From: Rhodanobacteraceae bacterium
Lineage (GTDB): Bacteria; Pseudomonadota; Gammaproteobacteria; Xanthomonadales; Ahniellaceae
Assembly (NCBI GenBank): GCA_016708465.1
Contig: JADJFT010000010.1
Location: forward strand, 26,607-90,606
DNA length: 64,000 nt
Direction of reading: 5' to 3'
The notes below the pieces were generated by a model. The model saw only the letters and a list, made by a program, of their open reading frames with translations. It made no database searches and was not told the origin of the DNA. The position numbers and the translations under genes were made by a program. Positions 38,116 to 46,672 of the stretch are shown here, piece by piece (positions within the stretch are counted from its first letter, which is position 1; every line of letters starts with the position of its first letter).

Positions 38116-38388
38116 ATGAACGATAACCATGCACTGGGACTGGTCCTGAGCCGTAGCGAAGGCGCCTTATTGCGATTGCTTGGCACCGTGCAGCGCCGTG
38201 GCTTCGAGATCGCCGGTCTGACGACACAGCCACGCGATGCCGACACCTGGATCGTGCTGATGCAGCTGAACTCGTCGCGCGACGTGCAGACGTTGAAGCG
38301 CCAAGTCGAGAAGCTCTACGACGTCGTCGGCTTCCTCGACACCGAAGCCAGCCCGCGCCGCATGCCGCAACTCGCGGCTGTCGCCTGA
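38116..38388 (+). CDS. ilvM: ACT-domain acetolactate synthase small subunit (IlvM-like)
   Basis: 90 residues starting MNDNHALGLVLSRSEGALLR. A single ACT domain: LLGTVQRRGFEIAGLTTQPR, then LQLN-like MQLNSSRDVQTLKRQVEKLY and DVVGFLD. The size and position between ilvG and ilvE fit IlvM, the regulatory subunit of acetohydroxyacid synthase II. GGAG lies upstream of the ATG. It is expressed from the internal promoter and attenuator as well as, possibly, from the ilvD promoter. Confidence 0.85.
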   Translation: MNDNHALGLVLSRSEGALLRLLGTVQRRGFEIAGLTTQPRDADTWIVLMQLNSSRDVQTLKRQVEKLYDVVGFLDTEASPRRMPQLAAVA

Positions 38389-38411
38389 TTCCCACCCACG
38401 AGACCATCGCC

Positions 38412-39386
38412 ATGTCCTTCAAAGCCACCCAATACATCTGGCACAACGGTCACTTCGTTCCCTGGCAGGAGGCGAAGATCCATGTGCTCTCACATGGCCT
38501 GCATTACGGTTCGTCAGTGTTCGAAGGCATTCGTGCCTACGCCACGCCGAAAGGTACGGCGATCTTCCGCCTGACCGACCATCTCGAGCGCATGTACGAA
38601 TCCGCGCGCATCCATCGCATGCGCATCCCCTACGACTTGGCTGAACTGCACGAGGCCAGCCGCCAGATTGTGCGCAACAACCGGCTGACGCGCGGTGCTT
38701 ATCTGCGCCCGATCGCCTATCGCGGCATGATCGGCTATTCGCTTTCACCGAATCCGGATGCGCCGGTCGAAGTCGCAATCGCCGCCACCGAAATGTCTGC
38801 CTTTCTCGGCAACGAAGCACTGGAGAAAGGTGTCGATGCCTGCATCTCGTCGTGGCAGCGCCCAGCCGCGAATACGCTTCCGGTTTCGGCTAAGGCCGGA
38901 GGCAATTATCTCAGCAGCCAGCAGATCAGCATGGAAGCGGCACGCCACGGCTATCACGAAGGCATCGCCTTGAACGTCGACGGCATGTTGAGCGAAGGCG
39001 GCGGTGAAAACCTGTTCCTGGTGAAGAAGGGCGTGCTGTTCACGCCACCCACCGGTGCCGCCATTCTTGCCGGGATCACTCGCGATTCAATCATGCAACT
39101 CGCTCGCCAACTCGGCTACGAAGTGCGCGAACAAGCGATGCCGCGCGAAGCGTTGTATGTCTGCGACGAGGCCTTCTTCACCGGCACTGCCTGCGAGATC
39201 ACACCGATCCGTTCGATCGATGGTCTGCAGATCGGTGCTGGTACGCGCGGCCCGATCACCGCCGAAATTCAAACTGCGTTCTTCGGTCTGTTCAACGGCA
39301 GCACGCATGATGCCTGGGGCTGGTTGGAGCATGTCGGCGGCGGTGAGATTGAAGTCCATCACGATCTCGCGACCGCATTGGCATGA
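38412..39386 (+). CDS. ilvE: Branched-chain amino acid aminotransferase
   Basis: Class IV PLP transaminase for Val, Leu and Ile, 324 residues, starting MSFKATQYIWHNGHFVPWQE. VLSHGLHYGSSVFEGIRAY and the PLP Lys in LPVSAKAGGNYLSSQQISME are typical. GMLSEGGGENLFLVKKGVLF, LAGITRDSIMQLARQLGYEV and FFTGTACEITPIRSID complete the family pattern. It overlaps the ilvA start by four bases. Confidence 0.95.
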   Translation: MSFKATQYIWHNGHFVPWQEAKIHVLSHGLHYGSSVFEGIRAYATPKGTAIFRLTDHLERMYESARIHRMRIPYDLAELHEASRQIVRNNRLTRGAYLRPIAYRGMIGYSLSPNPDAPVEVAIAATEMSAFLGNEALEKGVDACISSWQRPAANTLPVSAKAGGNYLSSQQISMEAARHGYHEGIALNVDGMLSEGGGENLFLVKKGVLFTPPTGAAILAGITRDSIMQLARQLGYEVREQAMPREALYVCDEAFFTGTACEITPIRSIDGLQIGAGTRGPITAEIQTAFFGLFNGSTHDAWGWLEHVGGGEIEVHHDLATALA

Positions 39387-40961
39387 CTGCGACCGCAACC
39401 ACCACTGAACCCGAGTCGCGCGCAGCCACGCGAGCACGCGGCGGCGGTGGCTGCGGACTATCTGCAACGCGTGCTCAAGGCGCGTGTCTACGACGTTGCC
39501 ATCGAAACCACGCTGGAGCGGGCGCCACGCTTATCAAAGCGACTCGGCGCACTGGTGTTGCTGAAACGGGAGGATCAGCAACCGGTGTTCTCCTTCAAAT
39601 TGCGCGGTGCGTTCAACAAGATCGCGTCGCTCGACGCAGAGCAGCGCGCGCGCGGCGTAATTTGCGCATCGGCCGGCAATCATGCCCAGGGTGTGGCGCT
39701 GGCGGCACGACGGCTCGGCCTGCGCGCGGTGATCGTGATGCCAACCACCACGCCGCGCATCAAGACCCAAGCGGTGGCTGACTTGGGCGGAGAGATTGTG
39801 TTGCACGGCGACGACTTCGATGCCGCCTATGTCCACGCACGCGCGCTCGAAAGCCGCGACGGGCTGAGTTTCGTTCACCCGTTCGACGATCCCGAAGTGA
39901 TCGCGGGCCAAGGCACGATCGCGATGGAGATCCTGCGTCAGCGACACGGCGAGGACATCGGCTGCATCGTCGTGCCAGTCGGCGGTGGCGGGTTGATCGC
40001 TGGCGTCGCGGCGTACGCAAAGGCGCTTTATCCACATATTCGCGTCATCGGTGTCGAGGCGGAAGACTCGCCGACGCTGCATGCAGCACTCGCTGCGAAA
40101 CATCCGGTCCGACTCCATCGCGTCGGCATGTTCGCGGATGGCACCGCAGTGCGCGAGATCGGTCACGAGACCTTCCGCATTGCGCGTGAGTTGGTCGACG
40201 AAGTCGTGCTGGTCTCGACCGACGAGGTCTGTGCGGCGATTCAGGACATCTTCGAAGACACCCGTGTTGTCGCCGAACCGTCGGGTGCGTTGGCGGTGGC
40301 CGGACTGAAACGCTGGCTGCAGACGAACGACGCCGGCGACCGCGCCTGCGTTGCCGTGGTCAGCGGCGCCAACATGAATTTCGATCGCCTACGCCATGTC
40401 GCTGAACGCGCCGATCTCGGTGCCGACCGCGAGATGCTGCTGGCGGTCACGATTCCAGAAGTACCCGGGAGCTTCAAACGTTTTTGTGAAGTGATCGGTA
40501 CGCGCGCGGTCACCGAGTTCAACTACCGCTACAGCGATGCTGGCGTCGCGCACATCTTCGTCGGACTGGCGATCGATCCCGGCAGCGGCGACCGCGCCGA
40601 TGTGGTGCAGGCGATCCGCAGCGCGGGGCTCGCGGTCGACGATCTCAGCCGCAACGAGATGGCCAAGCTGCATGTGCGCTACATGGTCGGCGGCAAGGCC
40701 GCGAACATCCGCGATGAGCGCTTGTTCCGCTTCGAATTCCCGGAGCGTCGCGGCGCTTTGCTGAAGTTTCTCGACGCCATTGGCACCGACTGGAACATCA
40801 GCCTGTTTCACTACCGCAACCATGGCTCGGACTACGGTCGCGTGCTCGCCGGCATCCAAGTACCGGCCGGAACACGCGAAGCCTTCGCACAACACCTGAC
40901 CGATCTTGGCTACGCGCACGTTGAAGAAACCGCGAATCCGGCGTACCGCGCTTTTCTTTAA
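39383..40961 (+). CDS. ilvA: Threonine dehydratase (frameshift near 5' end)
   Basis: PLP enzyme converting threonine to 2-oxobutyrate, first step to isoleucine. The ATG at 39383 overlaps the ilvE stop (ATGA) and reads MTATATTTEPESRAATR. After about 39430 the frame must shift by one to read EHAAAVAADYLQRVLKARVY, which then stays open to 40961. Landmarks are LKREDQQPVFSFKLRGAFNK (PLP Lys), SAGNHAQGVALAARRLG and PVGGGGLIAGVAAYAK. Two C-terminal ACT-like regulatory units (VTIPEVPGSFKRFCEVIGTR, FPERRGALLKFLDAIG) give allosteric control. Without the correction, translation could only start at a GTG at 39447. Confidence 0.92.
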
Positions 40962-41614
40962 GGCGCAGCGCTGTTCGCGCCTTCCAGCAATGCCAACCGC
41001 GCCAACAAATCGGCGACCACGCGCTCTAACTCGGCGACGCGTGCCGACAACGATCCGTTACTCGCTGCGTCCGCTGCGGTATCGCGCTCATCGAACCGAA
41101 CCTGCACCTCGACTGGCCCGCAGAACAGCTGCGCATAGCGATCCTCGCGCTGCCCCGAGGCACGCCCGACATTGGCGACGAAGCCGCGTTGCTGCAATCG
41201 TTCCAACACCAGTTTCAGATCATCGAGCGCAGCGATTTCGGCAAGGCGGTCGCTGCGCGCCAGCAGTTCCGGCGCCGACTGCGGCCCACGCAGCATCAGC
41301 AGGCACAACAGCGCGCGTTGCGGCCGCGTCACGCTGAGTTTGTCGTCAATGCGATGCTCGTAGCGCAGCGCACGCGAGCCATGCACCACACGTACCCAAC
41401 CGCGATCTTCGAGTTCGCGTAAAGCGTGCCCGGCCTCGCCCTCTTCGATGTTCATGATTGGCTCACGACTGGTCTTCTGGTTCGCCGCAAGGACCAGAGA
41501 ATTCACCGTCAACGGATACGACTCCGGTGTCGTCGCCGCCTTTTCAATCAAGCAGCCAACGATGCGCGCTTCGGCGAGCGTCAATTTCAGCGATTCATCG
41601 AGCGTGTCGGACAT
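40958..41614 (-). CDS. yceH: YceH/DUF480 family protein
   Basis: 218 residues starting MSDTLDESLKLTLAEARIVG. CLIEKAATTPESYPLTVNSL, VLAANQKTSREPIMNIEEGE and VHGSRALRYEHRIDDKLSV are the tandem winged-helix blocks of DUF480. The end (SARVAELERVVADLLARLAL) is a short coiled coil, common in the family. Function unknown; cytosolic. The frame extends upstream, but a terminator lies there, so I start at 41614. It overlaps the convergent ilvA end by four bases. Confidence 0.88.
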   Translation of the reverse strand: MSDTLDESLKLTLAEARIVGCLIEKAATTPESYPLTVNSLVLAANQKTSREPIMNIEEGEAGHALRELEDRGWVRVVHGSRALRYEHRIDDKLSVTRPQRALLCLLMLRGPQSAPELLARSDRLAEIAALDDLKLVLERLQQRGFVANVGRASGQREDRYAQLFCGPVEVQVRFDERDTAADAASNGSLSARVAELERVVADLLARLALLEGANSAAP

Positions 41615-41723
41615 GCGCTTCTCCACCAACGAAGACGCACAGTCTGACAAGTCGGCGCGAGTGCGGCGAGGAGCATCGTCCGCAATGACGATGATGGTGT
41701 CGAGGTCGATGGCCGCGGCACTG

Positions 41724-41764
41724 CTCCAGAAAAAACCAAGCCCGCAATGAAGCGGGCTTGGTCT
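41724..41764 (-). terminator. Terminator downstream of rho
   Basis: Minus strand: GACCAAGCCCGCTTCATTG then CGGGCTTGGTTTTTTC. A long stem with a six-T tail about 35 bases after the rho stop. The complementary side has five A before the stem, so it mainly serves the rho transcript. Confidence 0.88.
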
Positions 41765-41797
41765 GTGATCGATCATCTCGCCGGGCAGCGGCGAGGA

Positions 41798-43423
41798 TCA
41801 ACTGCGTTTCATAAACTTGAAGAACTCGTCATTGGTCTTCGTGTCCTTCATCTTGTCGAGCAGGAACTCGATTGCACTCAGCTCGTCCATCGGATGCAAC
41901 AGCTTGCGTAGAATCCAGATTTTCTGCAGCAATTCCGGTTCAATCAGCAACTCCTCTCGGCGCGTGCCAGAACGGTTGATGTTGATCGCCGGGTAAACGC
42001 GCTTCTCGGTGATACGACGGTCTAGGTGCACTTCCATGTTGCCAGTGCCCTTGAACTCCTCGTAGATCACTTCGTCCATCTTCGAACCGGTGTCGACCAG
42101 CGTCGTCGCGAGGATGGTCAGCGAACCGCCTTCCTCGACATTGCGCGCAGCGCCGAAGAAGCGCTTTGGACGCTGCAATGCATTGGCGTCGACACCGCCG
42201 GTCAGCACCTTGCCGGAACTCGGCACGACGGTGTTGTAAGCGCGAGCGAGGCGGGTGATCGAATCGAGCAGGATGATTACGTCCTTCTTGTGCTCGACCA
42301 AGCGCTTGGCGCGCTCGATGACCATTTCGGCAACTTGCACATGGCGTGCGGCAGGCTCATCGAAGGTCGAACTAATCACTTCGGCGCGCACCGAACGCTG
42401 CATTTCAGTCACTTCTTCCGGACGCTCATCGATCAACAGGATGATCAGGTGAGCTTCTGGATGGTTGTGCACGATCGCCTGAGCGACGTTCTGCAGCAAC
42501 ATCGTTTTACCGGCCTTGGGCGGCGACACGATCAGGCCACGTTGGCCCTTGCCGACGGGTGCCATCAGATCAAGGATGCGACCGGTGATGTCTTCGGATG
42601 AACCGTTGCCACGTTCGAGATGAAACGACTGGCGCGGGAACAGCGGCGTCAGATTCTCGAACAACACCTTGTTCTTGCTGGCTTCCGGTGGTTCGCCGTT
42701 GATCTCGTTGACCTTGAGCAGGGCAACGTAGCGTTCGCCGTCCTTCGGTGAGCGGATCTTGCCGGTGATGTAGTCGCCGGTACGCAGGTTGAATCGGCGG
42801 ATCTGCGACGGCGAGACATACACATCGTCGGGACCGGCCAGATAGGAGGCTTCGAACGCGCGCAGGAAGCCGAAGCCATCCTGCAGGATTTCGAGAACAC
42901 CTTCGGCATCGATGCCTTCCGGCGTGCGCGTCAGGACCTTCAGGATCGAGAAGTTCACGTCCTGGCGACGGGCGCGGGCCACGCCTTCCTGGATGCCCAT
43001 GCGTTCGGCGAGATCGATCAGTGCCGCCGGTGCCAAGCGCTTGAGCGCGGTCAGGCTGGTCGGCGCATCAGCCGGAATCGTGTAGTTCGCGCGCAACTGC
43101 GGCGGCGCGTAATCGCGCTCACCATTGCCGCCATTGCCGGCACCTTCGCCGTCGCCCTGGTCGGCAGGAATGCCATCGTTATTGTTGCGCGGACCGCGGT
43201 CGCGGTCTTTGTCCTTGTCTTTAAATCGCTTGCGGAAGCGATCACGCCGCGACATGCGCTGGGCAGCGCCTTCGCCGGCTTCGCCCTCGCCTTCGCCGCG
43301 AGGACTGTTATCGGTGGATTCACTGCCGCCCTGAGCAGTGTCGGAAGCCGTATTGCTCGGCTCGGAAATGGGCGAATCGACGGCAGGCGCCGGAGTAGTT
43401 TCGGACACGGGAGTCTCGCGCAT
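41798..43423 (-). CDS. rho: Transcription termination factor Rho with N-terminal extension
   Basis: Hexameric RNA-dependent ATPase that ends transcription. 541 residues against about 420 in E. coli. The first 120 residues (MRETPVSETTPAPAVDSPIS..., then RMSRRDRFRKRFKDKDKDRD) are a disordered acidic then Arg/Lys-rich insertion. The conserved body follows: LKRLAPAALIDLAERMG, the cold-shock-like RNA domain with GFLRAFEASYLAGPDDVYVS, Walker A SPPKAGKTMLLQ, LIDERPEEVTEM, and the Q/R-loop region to FKFMKRS. Such N-terminal extensions are seen in Lysobacterales and other lineages with phase-separating Rho, but no function can be shown here. Confidence 0.96.
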   Translation of the reverse strand: MRETPVSETTPAPAVDSPISEPSNTASDTAQGGSESTDNSPRGEGEGEAGEGAAQRMSRRDRFRKRFKDKDKDRDRGPRNNNDGIPADQGDGEGAGNGGNGERDYAPPQLRANYTIPADAPTSLTALKRLAPAALIDLAERMGIQEGVARARRQDVNFSILKVLTRTPEGIDAEGVLEILQDGFGFLRAFEASYLAGPDDVYVSPSQIRRFNLRTGDYITGKIRSPKDGERYVALLKVNEINGEPPEASKNKVLFENLTPLFPRQSFHLERGNGSSEDITGRILDLMAPVGKGQRGLIVSPPKAGKTMLLQNVAQAIVHNHPEAHLIILLIDERPEEVTEMQRSVRAEVISSTFDEPAARHVQVAEMVIERAKRLVEHKKDVIILLDSITRLARAYNTVVPSSGKVLTGGVDANALQRPKRFFGAARNVEEGGSLTILATTLVDTGSKMDEVIYEEFKGTGNMEVHLDRRITEKRVYPAININRSGTRREELLIEPELLQKIWILRKLLHPMDELSAIEFLLDKMKDTKTNDEFFKFMKRS

Positions 43424-43583
43424 AAGCGCTGATAGTTTCGGTGGGGAGGTTGGGACAACGGGACGTCTCGTCCCGGTCTAACGCAGCCACCCTCTGCGGC
43501 TGCGCGTGTCGCGCGACAATTTTGTCGCGTTCAGACTGGAGCGAACACTAGCACCGCCATTGCAGCGGACACAAGCAGCAATG

Positions 43584-43617
43584 CTATGGAAGTGGCGGAA
43601 AGCCGCTCCCACAGGTC
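43584..43617. repeat. REP-like palindrome between rho and trxA
   Basis: GTGGCGGAAAGCCGCTCCC followed by ACAGG; the reverse strand reads CTGTGGGAGCGGCTTTCCG, the usual form of REP elements in Xanthomonadales and pseudomonads. The same gap (43424-43623) also holds a GGGACGTCTCGTCCC hairpin, a GCAGCC...GGCTGC hairpin and a perfect GCGACAATTTTGTCGC hairpin. Confidence 0.6.
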
Positions 43618-43659
43618 CAGCAATCAGATGTTCTTGTCGATCAGACTGGTCAGTTGCGA

Positions 43660-43950
43660 CTACGACAGTGCACCGACATGCGTGGCCTGCACCTTGCCAT
43701 CCTTGAACAACAGCAGCATCGGAATACCGCGCACACCGTAGTTACGAGGAGTTTTCTGGGCAACGTCGGTATTCACCTTGACGACCTTCAGGCGCCCGGC
43801 ATAACTCTCGGCGACGTCATCGAGGATCGGCGCGATCATCTTGCACGGCCCGCACCATTCGGCCCAGAAGTCGACCAGAACCGGTCCGTCGGATTGCAAG
43901 ACAGTGGCTTCGAAGGTGTTGTCGTCGGCATGGGCAATGCGGTCGCTCAC
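43660..43950 (-). CDS. trxA: Thioredoxin with premature amber stop
   Basis: Disulfide reductase of the cytoplasm. GTG start at 43950 with AAGGAG upstream. The protein reads MSDRIAHADDNTFEATVL..., with the active site WCGPC at residues 32-36 and cis-Pro in GIPMLLLF. It stops after 96 residues (ATHVGALS) at TAG 43660-43662. Without that stop the frame goes on SQLTSLIDKNI to a TGA at 43624-43626, giving 108 residues, the normal family length. In E. coli the residue at this place is Lys (ALSKGQL), so AAG to TAG is one substitution. The missing last helix would weaken the fold. Either a base error or a real nonsense mutation. Confidence 0.9.
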   Translation of the reverse strand: MSDRIAHADDNTFEATVLQSDGPVLVDFWAEWCGPCKMIAPILDDVAESYAGRLKVVKVNTDVAQKTPRNYGVRGIPMLLLFKDGKVQATHVGALS

Positions 43951-44169
43951 AGAAATCTCCTTGATGGGCGCGGACTTGCGCCGGACTTGCGGTACACTCG
44001 GCGGGTCGCGCGACGGCCTTGATCCTCTGGATCGGCACCGTGCGCTTGCCGGGGGCGTCGGATTGTCGCCCCCACCCGGGGGCCAATCAAGCGCGTCCCC
44101 GACCTGCCCGCGGAGTTGCGGGCGATTCCGCGCCGAACAAGGCCGCACCCGAAAGGCAACAGAAAAAGA

Positions 44170-45831
44170 ATGTCCGACAAACCACTGACCGATGTCTGCT
44201 TCGAGAATTTCAGCATTCACCCCGAACTGCTGAAAGGTCTCGAAAGCGCCGGATTTATCCGCTGTACCCCGATTCAAGCGCTCACCCTGCCACTCACGCT
44301 CGCAGGCAAGGATGTCGCCGGCCAAGCCCAGACTGGCACCGGCAAAACTGCCGCCTTCTTGGTCTCGATGTTCAACCGCCTGCTGACCAAGCCGGCGCGC
44401 GCCGACCGCAAAGCCAATGAACCGCGTGCCGTCATTCTCGCGCCGACGCGCGAACTGGCGATCCAGATCGACAAGGACGCGCGCCAGATCGGCCATGACC
44501 TCGGCCTGCGCATGTCGTTGATCTATGGCGGCGTCGATTACGACAAGCAACGCAGCCAACTCGCTGACGGCACCGACGTGATCATCGCCACGCCCGGTCG
44601 CCTGATCGACTTCTTCAAGCAGCATGCAGTGTCGCTGAGCTCGGTCGACGTCGTCATCCTCGACGAAGCCGACCGCATGTTCGACCTTGGCTTCATCAAA
44701 GACATCCCCTTCCTGCTGCGGCGCATGCCTGGCCCGCATGAGCGGCAGAACATGCTGTTCTCGGCGACCTTGAGCCATCGCGTGCTTGAACTCGCTTATG
44801 AACACATGAACGAGCCAGAAAAGATCGTCGTCGAAACCGAAACGATTACTGCAGCGCGCGTGCGCCAGGTCGGCTATTACCCAGCCACCGACGAGAAGAT
44901 CCCGCTGCTGTTGCATTTACTGCACAAGATCGGCGAGCCGCGCGGCATGGTTTTCGTAAACATGAAAATCGCCGCCGAACGCGTGGCGCGCAAGCTCGAG
45001 GCCCAAGGCTGGAAGGTCGGCCTGCTCTCTGGCGACGTGCCGCAGAAGAAGCGCGAGTCGCTGCTGAATCACTTTCAGAAAGGTGAGTTGGAGCTGCTGG
45101 TCGCCACCGATGTCGCCGCGCGCGGCCTGCACATCAACGGCGTAACCCACGTCTTCAACTATGACCTGCCGCACGATGCCGAGGATTACGTGCATCGCAT
45201 CGGCCGCACCGCGCGACTCGGTGCCGAAGGTGATGCCGTCAGTTTTGCCTGCGAAGACTATGCAGTGTCGCTGCCAGACATCGAAAAGTTCATCGAACAG
45301 AAGATTCCGTTCGAGTCGATCACGCCGGACATGCTCACGGCGCCGCCGAAGCGAGAACGCGAGCCGGGCGAAGGCAGGAGCGAACTGGCCGAAGTGCTGG
45401 ACGCCGCCGCTGCCAAGCGGCGCGAAGACCGCGATCGCAAAAATCGCGATGGCAAGTCTGGCGGTGGTCGTCGTTCGTCCACCGGTTCCGGATCGGCGAG
45501 TGCGCCACGTGGCGAGCGCAAATCCAGTGGCGGTGAACGCCGCGATGGCCAGAAGCCGCGCCACGACAGTCCGCGTCCGCAGCAGTCGGCAGTTGTGCCG
45601 GTAGAAGCCAACGCTGCGAACGAATCACCCGCCGATGCCGAACGCCGTCGCAATCGCCGCCGTCGCAAGCCGCGCGGTGAACGGGTTGAAGCCAGTGGTA
45701 CGGCCGCGATCCAGCAACCGATCACCGCCGAGATTCCGCTGGTATCAGACCAAGCGCCGTTCTTCTCGCGCCTGAAGCAAAAGATCAAGCAGATCGTGCA
45801 GCGCTTGCCGATGCCGGGGCGCCGCCGCTAA
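44170..45831 (+). CDS. rhlB: ATP-dependent RNA helicase RhlB
   Basis: DEAD-box helicase of the RNA degradosome type, 553 residues. It starts MSDKPLTDVCFENFSIHPEL with the Q motif (FENFSIHPELLKGLESAGF...TPIQ). Motif I is AQTGTGKT, Ia is PTRELAIQ, II is DEAD, III is SAT, and the C-terminal lobe has VATDVAARGLHINGV and HRIGRTARLG. The last 150 residues are Arg/Ser/Gly-rich (GGGRRSSTGSG, ERRRNRRRRKPRG) and end with the basic QKIKQIVQRLPMPGRRR, suited to RNA or RNase E contact. It is divergent from trxA with rho beyond, an order typical of Xanthomonadaceae. Confidence 0.94.
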   Translation: MSDKPLTDVCFENFSIHPELLKGLESAGFIRCTPIQALTLPLTLAGKDVAGQAQTGTGKTAAFLVSMFNRLLTKPARADRKANEPRAVILAPTRELAIQIDKDARQIGHDLGLRMSLIYGGVDYDKQRSQLADGTDVIIATPGRLIDFFKQHAVSLSSVDVVILDEADRMFDLGFIKDIPFLLRRMPGPHERQNMLFSATLSHRVLELAYEHMNEPEKIVVETETITAARVRQVGYYPATDEKIPLLLHLLHKIGEPRGMVFVNMKIAAERVARKLEAQGWKVGLLSGDVPQKKRESLLNHFQKGELELLVATDVAARGLHINGVTHVFNYDLPHDAEDYVHRIGRTARLGAEGDAVSFACEDYAVSLPDIEKFIEQKIPFESITPDMLTAPPKREREPGEGRSELAEVLDAAAAKRREDRDRKNRDGKSGGGRRSSTGSGSASAPRGERKSSGGERRDGQKPRHDSPRPQQSAVVPVEANAANESPADAERRRNRRRRKPRGERVEASGTAAIQQPITAEIPLVSDQAPFFSRLKQKIKQIVQRLPMPGRRR

Positions 45832-45852
45832 TCGGCGCCAACGCGGCGGGCG

Positions 45853-46596
45853 TTAAATCGATAACGCCCGTCCGCCGTCGACGCGGATGATTTCGCCGGT
45901 GATGTAAGGCGCGTCGCGCAACAGAAATAATGCGGTACGGGCGATGTCGGCAGGTTCGCCGGCACGCGCCGATGGCGTACGCGCGATCAACTCGCGCCGC
46001 TCCCCGGTCGCCTTACCGACTTCCGGCCAAAGCACCGCGCCCGGCGCGATGCCATTCACCCGCACCGCCGGACCGAGGTCTTTGGCGAGTGCCATCGTCA
46101 TCATCGCCAGCGCTGCTTTGGCCATGCTGTAGACCGGGTGCTGAGACAGCGGTCGCTGCCCGTAAATATCGACGAAATTGAGAATGCATCCGCGCGTCTT
46201 CGCCAGATGCGGCGCTGCGGCCTGAGCGAGAAAAAATGGTGCCTTGGCATTCGTCGAGAACAACTCGTCCCAATCTGCGCTGGTGGTCGCGCCGATCGCG
46301 GTCGGATAGAAACTCGACGCATTGTTGATCAGCGCATCGATACGCCCGTAATGTGTCACCACGCGCTCGATGAAAGGGGCCAATCCGGCCATGTCGGACA
46401 GATCCAGCGGCAACAGCAGGCACGACTGCGCGCGTTTTGCCTCGCAACGGGCCGCCAGTGCCTCGGCATCGCCACGCGAATGACGGTAACTCACGGCAAG
46501 GTCATAACCGGCCTCACACAAGGTTTCTGCCACGACCGCGCCAACCCGCCTCGCTGCCCCGGTGATGATCACAACCGGTCGAGATGAATCCATCAT
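45853..46596 (-). CDS. Pteridine reductase-like short-chain dehydrogenase
   Basis: SDR of about 247 residues starting MMDSSRPVVIITGAARRVGA. The TGAARRVG cofactor motif has the Arg typical of NADPH-using pteridine reductases. LINNASSFYPTAIG, FVDIYGQRPLSQHPVYSMAK (Asp and YxxxK instead of SYK) and GIAPGAVLWPE place it with the FolM/PTR1-like enzymes that reduce dihydromonapterin or dihydrofolate. It probably adds to the tetrahydropterin or folate pool in the cytoplasm. It is divergent from the MidA-like gene, and the start regions nearly touch. Confidence 0.85.
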   Translation of the reverse strand: MMDSSRPVVIITGAARRVGAVVAETLCEAGYDLAVSYRHSRGDAEALAARCEAKRAQSCLLLPLDLSDMAGLAPFIERVVTHYGRIDALINNASSFYPTAIGATTSADWDELFSTNAKAPFFLAQAAAPHLAKTRGCILNFVDIYGQRPLSQHPVYSMAKAALAMMTMALAKDLGPAVRVNGIAPGAVLWPEVGKATGERRELIARTPSARAGEPADIARTALFLLRDAPYITGEIIRVDGGRALSI

Positions 46597-46672
46597 CGGG
46601 TATGCTCCTCGCTTATTCGGACGTCGATTGTGCGTGATTCCCCGTGTTGTTGGCGTCATTCCGGAGATCCGC

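Noticed and set aside
43660..43662. Pyrrolysine or recoding at the trxA TAG
   Set aside because: No recoding signal or pyrrolysine genes are visible; substitution or base error is simpler.
43660..44916. 418-codon minus frame that includes thioredoxin at its end
   Set aside because: Everything before the GTG at 43950 lies opposite rhlB and has no homology; only the thioredoxin part is real.
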